Origin: a virus
Strand: one strand, 5' to 3'
IMG/VR virus record: IMGVR_UViG_3300014720_000138
Location: 1 to 28,789 of that record
DNA length: 28,789 bases
Shown here: piece by piece, positions 5,354 through 11,717 of the stretch
Layout of the letters: every line of letters begins with the position of its first letter
Position numbering within the stretch: the stretch's first letter is position 1
The notes under the pieces: generated by a model
Database searches by the model: none
What the model saw: only the letters and a program-made list of their open reading frames with translations
What the model was told of the DNA's origin: nothing
Position numbers and translations under genes: made by a program

Positions 5354-5382
5354 TTGACACGTATAACTGCTCCATATATAAT
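5354..5382 (+). promoter_or_regulatory. Consensus sigma70-type promoter for the His-rich secreted protein
   Basis: TTGACA (5354-5359), 17-bp spacer, TATAAT (5377-5382), both boxes perfect. The predicted start is A 5389. It lacks the stem and the ATGGTGAAG leader of the left-hand cassettes. The gene at 5412 follows with AGGAG at 5401. Confidence 0.88.
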
Positions 5383-5411
5383 AAGAGCATATAAGGACTT
5401 AGGAGTCGAAA

Positions 5412-5762
5412 ATGCGTAAAATTCTAGCATCGATCATAGTGGCTGCTGCAGCATCTCCGGTGTTTGCTGGCGGATATCCTCATTATCATTATGGACATAG
5501 ACACCATCATCATTATCACAATAACCATGCTGGCAAAATAGCATTAGGTGTTCTAGGTGGAGTGGTTATCGCATCAGCTATTGCAAATCAACAAAGACAG
5601 GTAATAGTTACCCAACCGCAAACCGTGTATACACCTCAGATTGCAGTTCAACCCGGTAACTGTCTAGTAAACATATTCAACCCTTACATGAATCGTTACG
5701 AGAATGTAGTGGTTGCCTGTGATCAACCTGTAGTACAAAGCGTACCGCAGATTATTCAATAA
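5412..5762 (+). CDS. Secreted histidine-rich protein with signal peptide
   Basis: A 116-residue protein. Residues 1-19 (MRKILASIIVAAAASPVFA) form a classic Sec signal peptide with a likely cut after Ala19. Next comes a cluster with nine His in 16 residues (24-39), a probable metal-binding segment. Residues 43-58 (IALGVLGGVVIASAIA) are a glycine-zipper-like hydrophobic stretch. A Gln/Val/Pro-rich tail has two cysteines (84 and 103) that could form a disulfide in the periplasm. AGGAG at 5401-5405 and its own perfect promoter support strong independent expression. I recognise no phage family. It could act in the host envelope, in metal binding or superinfection exclusion, or be a gene taken from a bacterium. 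Confidence 0.8.
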   Translation: MRKILASIIVAAAASPVFAGGYPHYHYGHRHHHHYHNNHAGKIALGVLGGVVIASAIANQQRQVIVTQPQTVYTPQIAVQPGNCLVNIFNPYMNRYENVVVACDQPVVQSVPQIIQ

Positions 5763-5777
5763 CTTTTATACTATATT

Positions 5778-6089
5778 ATGATTAATGTTGACAAAAAAGG
5801 TTTTTTAGATTCCTTGGCATATGCAAGTTTTGATGACGAGGAGCGTAAAATATTCAAAGAATGGTTAGGTGGTCTGTTACGTAATGGTATTGTGGACTTG
5901 ACTTTCGTCAAAAAAGATGGTACTATTAGAAATATGCGAGCAACCTTAAAAGAGGGCTTGGTTGCTCCAACATCTGGTTCAGGCAAACAGAGTAACAATG
6001 AATTGATTGCCGTGACGGATGTAGATATTAATGAATGGCGTTCTGTTAGATTTGATTCAATTAAAGAAATTAAATTTACTTTGGAGTAA
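5778..6089 (+). CDS. SH3-like beta-barrel protein, WYL_2/DUF2693 type
   Basis: A 103-residue protein with an N-terminal helical part, then GIVDLTFVKKDGTIRNMRAT (about residues 37-56) and DINEWRSVRFDSIKEIKF near the end. This is the pattern of the WYL_2 (DUF2693) Sm-like SH3 beta-barrel family of T4-type phages and cyanophages: 'V-x-x-T-F-x-K-K-D-G-T-x-R' followed by 'W-R-S-x-R-x-D-S-(V/I)-K'. The domain is thought to bind small ligands or nucleic acid; no enzymatic role is known. No ribosome binding site is obvious before ATG 5778. The next gene follows after two bases, so they are co-transcribed. Confidence 0.8.
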   Translation: MINVDKKGFLDSLAYASFDDEERKIFKEWLGGLLRNGIVDLTFVKKDGTIRNMRATLKEGLVAPTSGSGKQSNNELIAVTDVDINEWRSVRFDSIKEIKFTLE

Positions 6090-6091
6090 TA

Positions 6092-7198
6092 ATGGCAAGA
6101 GCTGAACGAGTTGCGAATCCTAAGAATGTAGTAGTAGGTGCAGAACCAATTGCAACTGAAATTGTTGCGGGTGTAGAGGGTTATGCTGTACGATTCATCA
6201 ATGCAATGAATTGGTATTCTATTGACGGCAATAAAGGTGAGGCTCGTAAGTTCTTAAGAGAGTATATTAAGAAAAACAGAACAGCTGATCTTAAAGATTT
6301 CGACAAAGTAAGTGACAAAGAGATTCGTCCTACATATGGTTGGATTGCTAGAATCATTTCTCGTGGTGCTAAGCTAAGTGATTATCATGTCGAGAATTTT
6401 AACAACTATATTTTTACCATTCTTAAATCTGTTAATGCGCCTGTAGTACAGAAAACCGTTATAATTTCTAATAGACCATCTATTCAAAATGCTATGAATG
6501 AGAAGATTTCAGAATACATTGGCACCTTGGAAGGTCACTATGACGAATACATTACTCATGGTACAGAGTTTTCGCTTGACTCTGATCTAAAAGCAAAAGA
6601 AATACCTCAAGCATATGTTACTCGAATTCAAGAGTGGGCAAAACGCCGGCTACGTGAATGGATCGAGGTATTGGAGGGCAAAGATCAACAGATCAACGAA
6701 GCATACTCTCACTATACAAAGACAAGTAAAAAGAATGTTGCCAAATTTTTTGTTTCAATGATTGAAGATTGCGAAAAATACGGCGCATTTAAAAAAGCTA
6801 ATCGTAAACCTCGCACTATTAGACAGAAAACTCCTGTGCAACAGACCAAGAATCTCAAGTATAAGATCAAAGATGAAGAACTAAATGTATCTTCGGTGAA
6901 TCCTGTAGAGATTGTTGGTGCCCAATCGATATGGTTATATAATACCAAGTCGAAAAAATTGATGCTATATCGTACAGACTCATCACAGGGTATTCAGGTA
7001 AAGGGATCTTCGTTGCAGAACTACGATCCGGAGATGTCTGAACAGAAAACTTTAAGAAAACCACTTGAACAGCTTCATGAATTGTTATCTGCTGGTAAAG
7101 TTCAGCTGAGAAAGTTCATGGAAGGCATCAAAACGAAGAAACAAGACGTCAACGGACGCATTAATAGTGAAGTTATCATTCTAAAGGCAGTAAAATGA
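6092..7198 (+). CDS. Large conserved T4-superfamily protein, unknown function
   Basis: A 368-residue protein. The N-terminal part contains a segment AVRFINAMNWYSIDGNKGEARKFL-like in character (about residues 32-56). The centre is helical and Lys/Arg-rich, with a basic linker KKANRKPRTIRQKTP at about 239-253. The C-terminal region has IWLYNTKSKKLMLYRTD. I recall homologues with this C-terminal pattern in T4-like cyanophages next to DNA metabolism genes, all annotated as hypothetical. GGAG before TAATAATG gives a good ribosome binding site. The stop overlaps the RNase H start (ATGA), hinting at a shared process such as replication or recombination. The basic linker suggests nucleic-acid binding, which is inference. 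Confidence 0.78.
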   Translation: MARAERVANPKNVVVGAEPIATEIVAGVEGYAVRFINAMNWYSIDGNKGEARKFLREYIKKNRTADLKDFDKVSDKEIRPTYGWIARIISRGAKLSDYHVENFNNYIFTILKSVNAPVVQKTVIISNRPSIQNAMNEKISEYIGTLEGHYDEYITHGTEFSLDSDLKAKEIPQAYVTRIQEWAKRRLREWIEVLEGKDQQINEAYSHYTKTSKKNVAKFFVSMIEDCEKYGAFKKANRKPRTIRQKTPVQQTKNLKYKIKDEELNVSSVNPVEIVGAQSIWLYNTKSKKLMLYRTDSSQGIQVKGSSLQNYDPEMSEQKTLRKPLEQLHELLSAGKVQLRKFMEGIKTKKQDVNGRINSEVIILKAVK

Positions 7199-8085
7199 TT
7201 GTTGTAGACTATAATCAGACCGCAATTTCTAATTTTATGGCAGAAATTGGTGGTCGAACCGATGTAGATATCAATGTTGGGCTTCTGCGCCACATGATTA
7301 TCAATTCTTTACGCGGTTACAAGCAAAAATTTGGAAAAACATACGGAGATTTGGTAATTGCATGTGATTCACGCAATTATTGGCGCCGAGATGTGTTTCC
7401 TTTGTACAAGGCAGGCAGAAAAAAGGCAAGAGAGGAGTCAGGTTTCGACTGGAAGACGATTTTCGAGACACTAAGTATGATTCGAGACGAACTTGACAAA
7501 TATTTTCCATACAAAGTGATCAATGTTGACGGTTCTGAGGCAGATGACGTTATTGCAATTTTAGCAGAGTGGTCTCAGTCCAATAATTTGATGAATTCAT
7601 CACCGTTTGATGACGGTGATCCGAAACCCTTTATGATTGTATCAGGTGATCACGACTTTATACAGTTGCAGAGGTTCAAAAATGTCAAACAGTTCTCGCC
7701 AATTCAGAAAAAACATGTCAATGTTGACACGACGCCGGAGAGATATGTATTGGAGCATACTATCAGGGGAGATAAAGGCGATGGAATCCCTAACGTACTC
7801 TCGCCCGATGACTGCCTTGTCAACGGCGAAAGACAAAAAGCAATCTCAACAAAGAAATTAGAAGAATGGATATCTGATCCTACTCGTATGCCTAATGATG
7901 ATGAGTTTGTTACTCGATTTAGACGTAATAAGATGCTTGTAGATTTTACTCAGATACCTACACGGGTCAGAGAATCAGTAATAAATAACTTTGTAACACA
8001 ACCCAACAAAGATCGTAGCAAACTTCTTAATTATTTTATTGAAAATAAAATGAAGAACATGCTAGAAGTTATTGAGGATTTTTAA
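7195..8085 (+). CDS. rnh: T4-type RNase H, FEN-1 family 5'-3' exonuclease
   Basis: At 296 residues it is close to T4 RNase H (305). The acidic metal-binding residues of the FEN family are in place: D5 in IVVDYNQ, D58 in ACDSRNYWRR followed by the FPLYKAGRK basic motif, E115/D117/D118 in GSEADDVIA, D152/D154 in SGDHDFIQL, and D193/D196 in GDKGDGIPN of the helix-hairpin-helix region. In T4 this enzyme removes RNA primers and adjacent DNA from Okazaki fragments, acting with gp32, gp45 and ligase; the ligase lies 2 kb downstream here. It overlaps its neighbours by ATGA and TAATG. The T4 order 32-59-33-dsbA-rnh is not preserved in this window. Confidence 0.93.
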   Translation: MIVVDYNQTAISNFMAEIGGRTDVDINVGLLRHMIINSLRGYKQKFGKTYGDLVIACDSRNYWRRDVFPLYKAGRKKAREESGFDWKTIFETLSMIRDELDKYFPYKVINVDGSEADDVIAILAEWSQSNNLMNSSPFDDGDPKPFMIVSGDHDFIQLQRFKNVKQFSPIQKKHVNVDTTPERYVLEHTIRGDKGDGIPNVLSPDDCLVNGERQKAISTKKLEEWISDPTRMPNDDEFVTRFRRNKMLVDFTQIPTRVRESVINNFVTQPNKDRSKLLNYFIENKMKNMLEVIEDF

Positions 8086-8564
8086 TGAAGACATCTGTCC
8101 CACAAATATTGGAGGAAGTGGAAAAACAACCTAGTAAGGAGGGTAAGATCAGAGTTCTGCGATCTTATGATGGTCCTGTACTAAGAGGTATTCTGCAACT
8201 TAATTTTAACCCAGCAATGAAAATGGATTTGCCTCCAGGTGAACCTCCTTTCAAGAAGGACACAAATATCCCCGAGGGTTATTCAGAATCTAATTTGTAT
8301 GTTGAACATAGACGTTTCTATATTTGGCTAGACCCAACTAAGAATATAAACAAGTTTAGAAAAGAATCTTTATTTATTCAAATGCTTGAAGGTATGCATT
8401 GGAAAGAATCAGAGCTAGTCTGTCTTGCTAAAGATAAAAAGATTGAAACGAAATACAAGACTGTATCACATGAATTAGTAGATGAAGCATTTCCCAATTT
8501 TCTTCCGCCAAAGGTGAAGGAAGAAAAGAAGCCAAAAAAAGCCAAAGTCCCTTTGAAAGAATAA
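8085..8564 (+). CDS. DUF6433 family protein, T4-superfamily conserved
   Basis: A 159-residue protein matching the DUF6433 pattern that I recall from T4-like phages: MKTSVPQILEEVEKQPSKEG at the start, 'LRGILQLNFNPAMKMDLPPG' near residues 35-54, RRFYIWLDP, then 'RKESLFIQMLEGMHWKESEL' near 93-112. The C-terminus is a basic Lys/Pro tail (KPKKAKVPLKE). The function is unknown; the family sits among replication genes. Its tail codons include the seven-adenine slippery site at 8534-8540. A -1 shift there would replace the last seven residues by a 55-residue extension ending at 8707. Confidence 0.88.
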   Translation: MKTSVPQILEEVEKQPSKEGKIRVLRSYDGPVLRGILQLNFNPAMKMDLPPGEPPFKKDTNIPEGYSESNLYVEHRRFYIWLDPTKNINKFRKESLFIQMLEGMHWKESELVCLAKDKKIETKYKTVSHELVDEAFPNFLPPKVKEEKKPKKAKVPLKE

Positions 8565-8593
8565 AGAATATTTTCTTTAAACCCAAGAGGGAC
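8534..8593 (+). promoter_or_regulatory. Candidate programmed -1 ribosomal frameshift signal
   Basis: In the DUF6433 frame the heptamer reads A AAA AAA (8534-8540), the X XXY YYZ class. Six bases further, GTCCCT (8547-8552) can pair with AGGGAC (8588-8593). Inside that loop AAAGAA (8563-8568) and TTCTTT (8573-8578) form a second hairpin with a TATT loop. A Shine-Dalgarno-like AAGGTGAAGG (8511-8520) lies 13 bases upstream of the heptamer. All the parts of a dnaX-type signal are present. Confidence 0.55.
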
Positions 8594-8707
8594 GAACCTG
8601 AACCTGTAGAACAGTGGTCTGTAGACCCCAGTATGCCAAAAGATCCAGTTTATGATTCAAGAACTGTGGACTTTTGGAAATACAGAGCATTTGACAAGCG
8701 TAACTAA
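8540..8707 (+). CDS. -1 frame C-terminal extension of the DUF6433 protein (55 codons)
   Basis: An open frame in the -1 register continues from the slippery site to TAA 8705-8707. It encodes a protein-like segment rich in Pro, charged and aromatic residues (NIFFKPKRDEPEPVEQW in the first half, DSRTVDFWKYRAFDKRN at the end). It has no ATG, GTG or TTG with a ribosome binding site. The only ATG, at 8633, would give 24 residues and has none. Fusion would yield a 207-residue protein instead of 159. The other explanations are an indel error in the seven-A run, which would make one continuous gene, or a decayed gene. The -35 box of the next promoter lies in its last codons. Confidence 0.5.
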   Translation, partial: SQSPFERIKNIFFKPKRDEPEPVEQWSVDPSMPKDPVYDSRTVDFWKYRAFDKRN

Positions 8708-8719
8708 TTACTATATAAT
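8691..8719 (+). promoter_or_regulatory. Consensus sigma70-type promoter
   Basis: TTGACA (8691-8696), 17-bp spacer, TATAAT (8714-8719); the predicted start is A 8726. It drives the 8745 gene and probably the DsbA gene. The -35 box overlaps the end of the -1 frame extension of the preceding gene. Confidence 0.87.
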
Positions 8720-8744
8720 GTTGATATATTAAGTGAGGTGATCT

Positions 8745-9119
8745 ATGTCCTTAGTTGGTCCATGGTTAAACAATATCGGTAGTAAAAAACGCAAAGTCAA
8801 GTATGCCTCTGCCGAGGCTAAAAAACGTGACCTTGAATTGAAGGCAGAGTGGGCAAATAAGATGATTGAAATAGATAAGACAAAGAAAACTATCATGCCT
8901 AGATCATTAACAAGACCAATGCCCAAGCTCGGTCCTCCTCCTGGTCGTGAGACACGTTTTATTCCTAGTCATGATTCAGGTGCAGGTGTAGCAGCTAAAA
9001 AAGAAAATCCTGTTTATACCGGTGACAAGGTATTGGGTGTATCTATTGTACACAAATCTTGTTTGCAGCCTGTTTTTAGTGAATCACAAGCGAAAGAATT
9101 CGCATCCATGAGGAGATAA
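8745..9119 (+). CDS. Conserved phage protein, unknown function
   Basis: A 124-residue basic protein. The N-terminal half is Lys/Ala/Glu-rich and helical (KKRDLELKAEWANKMIEID). The second half has GRETRFIPSHDSGAGVAAKK, then YTGDKVLG, then HKSCLQPVFSESQAKEFASM and a terminal RR. I remember the motif series 'RxIPSxDxGxG ... YTGDKxxG ... HKSxxxPVFSxxxAxxxxxMRR' from small conserved proteins of many tailed phages, all of unknown function. AGTGAGGTGAT before the ATG is an excellent ribosome binding site and a consensus promoter precedes it, so expression should be strong. It is probably co-transcribed with dsbA four bases downstream. Confidence 0.85.
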   Translation: MSLVGPWLNNIGSKKRKVKYASAEAKKRDLELKAEWANKMIEIDKTKKTIMPRSLTRPMPKLGPPPGRETRFIPSHDSGAGVAAKKENPVYTGDKVLGVSIVHKSCLQPVFSESQAKEFASMRR

Positions 9120-9123
9120 TATT

Positions 9124-9399
9124 ATGGCAGTACCCAGTAGTCCAGCAGATCGTAAAGCAATTCTAGATTGTATGAAAGAAATCAGCGGATCAATGACACG
9201 CATTGATGCTGAGCGAGATTTCATTCGTGAGGCAATTAAGAATATTTGCGATGAGCAGAATCTTAGTAAGAAGACTTTTCGTCGTATGGCTAAGACATAT
9301 CATAAGCAAAACTTTAATAGTGAAGTAGAAGAGCACGAAGAATTTGAAACACTATATCAAACTATCACTAATACTACAACTATGAGTAAAGTAGCATGA
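9124..9399 (+). CDS. dsbA: DsbA-like double-stranded DNA-binding protein
   Basis: A 91-residue protein similar in length to T4 DsbA (89). The central segment MTRIDAERDFIREAIKNICD followed by KKTFRRMAKTYHKQNFN and EEFETLY matches the family pattern 'MTRIxAERDxIKEAI ... RKMARxYHKQNF ... E-E-(F/L)-x-x-LY'. In T4, DsbA binds double-stranded DNA near late promoters and helps late transcription; its gene lies beside rnh, as here (1 kb away). AGGAG before the ATG is a good ribosome binding site. The stop overlaps the next ATG (ATGA). Confidence 0.82.
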   Translation: MAVPSSPADRKAILDCMKEISGSMTRIDAERDFIREAIKNICDEQNLSKKTFRRMAKTYHKQNFNSEVEEHEEFETLYQTITNTTTMSKVA

Positions 9400-9716
9400 G
9401 AAGAATCAAATTAGAATCATCTGAAGGTTCCGACTGTTCGGTAACAGTAGTTTTTAATCAAACTAATCTTTCTGATACTATTAATAAATTCTTTGGTTTT
9501 TTACGTGCTAATGGCTTAGATGAAGAGATTATTAAATCTACCACCAAAGACGTATTAGATGGTAAATGGACAAATAATTTTAATAATCTTATTGTGAATC
9601 AAAATGCAGGAAGTTACATTTCACCTTTAACCATAACTGGTATTAGTGCGCTTACCACACAACAGTATTCTTCTATAAATTCTACTGTATCTTATGACAC
9701 ATTGAAAGTATCATGA
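9396..9716 (+). CDS. Unknown protein, 106 residues
   Basis: A 106-residue protein, coupled to dsbA by ATGA and to the next gene by ATGA. It opens MRRIKLESSEGSDCSVTVVF, a beta-rich start. A helical part (LSDTINKFFGFLRANGLDEE) resembles a segment used in several phage proteins of unknown role. The C-terminal 40 residues are Ser/Thr/Asn-rich and look disordered. In T4 the neighbouring gene would be 33, but I see no convincing similarity to gp33. No function can be assigned. Confidence 0.72.
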   Translation: MRRIKLESSEGSDCSVTVVFNQTNLSDTINKFFGFLRANGLDEEIIKSTTKDVLDGKWTNNFNNLIVNQNAGSYISPLTITGISALTTQQYSSINSTVSYDTLKVS

Positions 9717-9904
9717 AAATTTTATATATCCTAGAAGCCAAATGGCATGATACTATTGGTAGATGTCGTAAAAATGAAATAGTTGGAGTGTATGATAATC
9801 TTACTAAATTAGATACAGCTAAAACTGCTGTAATGATTAGACCACATGATTACAAATCTGTATCTTTTAGTATAAACAAGGAAATACAGCCGTTTCATGC
9901 TTAA
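9713..9904 (+). CDS. Small protein, 63 residues, unknown
   Basis: A 63-residue protein (MKILYILEAKWHDTIGRCRK start) with a beta-rich N-terminus, a helix-like middle and a beta C-terminus (KSVSFSINKEIQPFHA). It is coupled to the previous gene by ATGA and is the last gene before the next promoter. There are no cysteine clusters or membrane segments. It is supported mainly by the tight coupling and the AT-rich codon use shared with its neighbours. Confidence 0.65.
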   Translation: MKILYILEAKWHDTIGRCRKNEIVGVYDNLTKLDTAKTAVMIRPHDYKSVSFSINKEIQPFHA

Positions 9905-9934
9905 AAAATAAGCAAAATTTGATTAATCCTTCGG

Positions 9935-9963
9935 TTGACACGGATATCTTTTTACTATATAAT
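9935..9963 (+). promoter_or_regulatory. Consensus sigma70-type promoter upstream of the ligase unit
   Basis: TTGACA (9935-9940), 17-bp spacer, TATAAT (9958-9963); the predicted start is A 9970. It drives the small basic protein at 9985 and, through a nine-base gap, the DNA ligase. Confidence 0.87.
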
Positions 9964-9984
9964 AATGAAATAGTGGAGATTCAC

Positions 9985-10122
9985 ATGAAAACCGAAAAAA
10001 GACGTAATCCTGTAGCAAAAGATCTTCGTACGCCGAAGTATCGTCCTCGTGTGGTTGAGGATAAGACTGCGTACAAGCGCAAACTTAAGAATGACCGCCA
10101 AGCTAACGTAATTTATTCTTGA
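9985..10122 (+). CDS. Small basic conserved phage protein (DUF7230-like)
   Basis: A 45-residue very basic protein (MKTEKRRNPVAKDLRTPKYR start, then RVVEDKTAYKRKLKND). The pattern 'R-N-P-V-A-K-x-L-R-T-P-K-(Y/F)-R-x-R-V-V-x-x-K-x-x-Y-x-R-K' is that of a widespread tiny phage family; from memory it corresponds to DUF7230, which I cannot verify here. ATG 9985 follows GTGGAG at good spacing and lies 15 bases past the predicted transcription start. An upstream in-frame start would precede the promoter start. The basic character suggests RNA or DNA contact; the function is unknown. Confidence 0.8.
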   Translation: MKTEKRRNPVAKDLRTPKYRPRVVEDKTAYKRKLKNDRQANVIYS

Positions 10123-10130
10123 TAGGTAAT

Positions 10131-11465
10131 ATGATGACTGTATTTGAAATTCTTGAAGCCCTTGCCGCAGACAATTCCCGTTTAGCTAAAGAAGCGATTC
10201 TTCGGCAACATGCTGGTAATGATGTTTTGAAAGAAACATTTCGCCTAGCATATGATCCAATGATTAGTTATTACATTCGCAAAATCCCAAATTATATTGT
10301 TGGCAAAGCTGAGGCTAAGGCAACACTGGGTTGGGCTATGCAAGAACTAGAGCAGCAATTTGCCACTCGTAACAAGACTGGTAATGCTGCAATTGACCAT
10401 TTGAAATATATTTTGGAGTCACTTGATGCACAAGATGCCAGCGTTATTGAGAGGATCATCAAACAGGACCTTCGTTGCGGAGTCGGCGAACCAACCATTA
10501 ATAAAATCTGGCCCGGACTCATTAAGACGTATCCCGTCATGCTGGCTTCTGGATTCGACCAGAAACTTATCGACAAGATCGGGTTCCCGGCCTATGTCCA
10601 ACTCAAATTGGATGGTATGCGCTTCAACGCTATCGTCCGTAGTGGCAAAGTAGAGTTTAGGAGTCGTAATGGAAGACAACTGGATATTGCGTCAGATTTA
10701 TTTGCTCAAGCATTCATTGGGTTGGCCGCTGTTTACGGCCTTGATTGTGTGTTTGACGGTGAACTTCTTGTTGTTGATTCAAGTGGTAAATCGCTTGATA
10801 GGAAAACAGGTAATGGGATTCTGACCAAAGCAATTAAAGGTACACAATCAGCTAAAGAAGCAGATATGGTTCGTGCAACCTTGTGGGATTTTATTCCTTA
10901 CGACGATTTTGTTGGGGGTAAATATACTGTACCGTATCAAACAAGATTAAGTAATTTAGTTAGAAACGTAGATAAATTCAAACGACAAAAAACTCTATCA
11001 CATCTTATTGATATTGTTCCAACCAAGGTTGTAGAAGATCAATATACTGCTAACAAGTTATTCAACAAGTATTTAGATGAAGGGCAAGAAGGTATTATTC
11101 TTAAATCTATGAATGGTATCTGGGAAGACAAACGCAGTAAAGATCAAGTTAAATTTAAAGCAGAACTTGAATGCGATCTTATGGTTGTTGGTTGGGAAGA
11201 AGGTACAGGCAAAAATAAAGGTCGCCTTGGTGCCTTAATTTGTGAATCAGCAGATGGGGCAATTCGAGTTAATGTTGGTTCTGGTTATAGTGATGAACAA
11301 CGTACAGAATTTAAGATTGACTTTGTTGTAGGAAAAGTAGCCACAGTAAAATATAATGCTCGTATTCAGGACAAAGCAGGTAATGTCGAGAGTTTATTTT
11401 TGCCAACATTTATTGAACTACGAGAAGATAAAAATCAAGCAGATAACAGCAGGAGTATCAAATGA
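10131..11465 (+). CDS. ATP-dependent DNA ligase (T4 gp30 type)
   Basis: About 444 residues (T4 ligase has 487). The nucleotidyltransferase motifs are in order: motif I VQLKLDGMRF with the adenylated Lys at about 159, motif III CVFDGELL at about 207-214, motif IV EGIILKS at about 320-326, and motif V VKFKAE around 340-345. Near the N-terminus, LRCGVGEPTINKIW is also typical of T4-type ligases. ATG 10131, with ATG 10134 as alternative, follows TAGGTA at a suitable distance. The enzyme seals nicks in replication, recombination and repair, using ATP. It shares the transcript with the tiny gene before it and overlaps the next gene by ATGA. Confidence 0.95.
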   Translation: MMTVFEILEALAADNSRLAKEAILRQHAGNDVLKETFRLAYDPMISYYIRKIPNYIVGKAEAKATLGWAMQELEQQFATRNKTGNAAIDHLKYILESLDAQDASVIERIIKQDLRCGVGEPTINKIWPGLIKTYPVMLASGFDQKLIDKIGFPAYVQLKLDGMRFNAIVRSGKVEFRSRNGRQLDIASDLFAQAFIGLAAVYGLDCVFDGELLVVDSSGKSLDRKTGNGILTKAIKGTQSAKEADMVRATLWDFIPYDDFVGGKYTVPYQTRLSNLVRNVDKFKRQKTLSHLIDIVPTKVVEDQYTANKLFNKYLDEGQEGIILKSMNGIWEDKRSKDQVKFKAELECDLMVVGWEEGTGKNKGRLGALICESADGAIRVNVGSGYSDEQRTEFKIDFVVGKVATVKYNARIQDKAGNVESLFLPTFIELREDKNQADNSRSIK

Positions 11466-11713
11466 AAATGTTTAGCTCACTTAGTAATCTTGAATCAGAA
11501 TTGATTCAAACAGAACGTGTATTGTCTTTGTTAAAGGCAATCGAAGGTTGTATGGAATATCATGTTCTTAATGAGGAAGATCTTAAAAATTCTTTTAGTC
11601 TTGTTCTTGAGCTATTAGACCAGAGTGTGGTAAAAACTAGAGAAAAATTTGACAGTGCATGGGAATTTTCCAAAAATCTAAAAGATGATGAGGATGCTGA
11701 TCAAGCAATTTGA
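11462..11713 (+). CDS. Helical acidic protein, 83 residues, unknown
   Basis: An 83-residue acidic and helical protein (MKMFSSLSNLESELIQTERV start). Heptad-like spacing of leucines in ELIQTERVLSLLKAIEG and in the second half suggests a helical hairpin or coiled coil. It is coupled to the ligase by ATGA. Short helical proteins with the 'FSxLxNLExELxQTxRVL' start occur in other phages, as I recall, with no assigned function. It could be a partner of the ligase or of the AAA+ ATPase that follows. Confidence 0.72.
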   Translation: MKMFSSLSNLESELIQTERVLSLLKAIEGCMEYHVLNEEDLKNSFSLVLELLDQSVVKTREKFDSAWEFSKNLKDDEDADQAI

Positions 11714-11717
11714 TTAT

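Noticed and set aside
7713-7740. TTGACA-like sequence inside rnh
   Set aside because: There is no TATAAT-like box 17 bases on, and it lies inside coding sequence.
7977-7988. AATAAATA inside rnh
   Set aside because: It matches the late-promoter form but lies within codons of a gene followed by another early-type gene. Chance matches are expected in AT-rich DNA.
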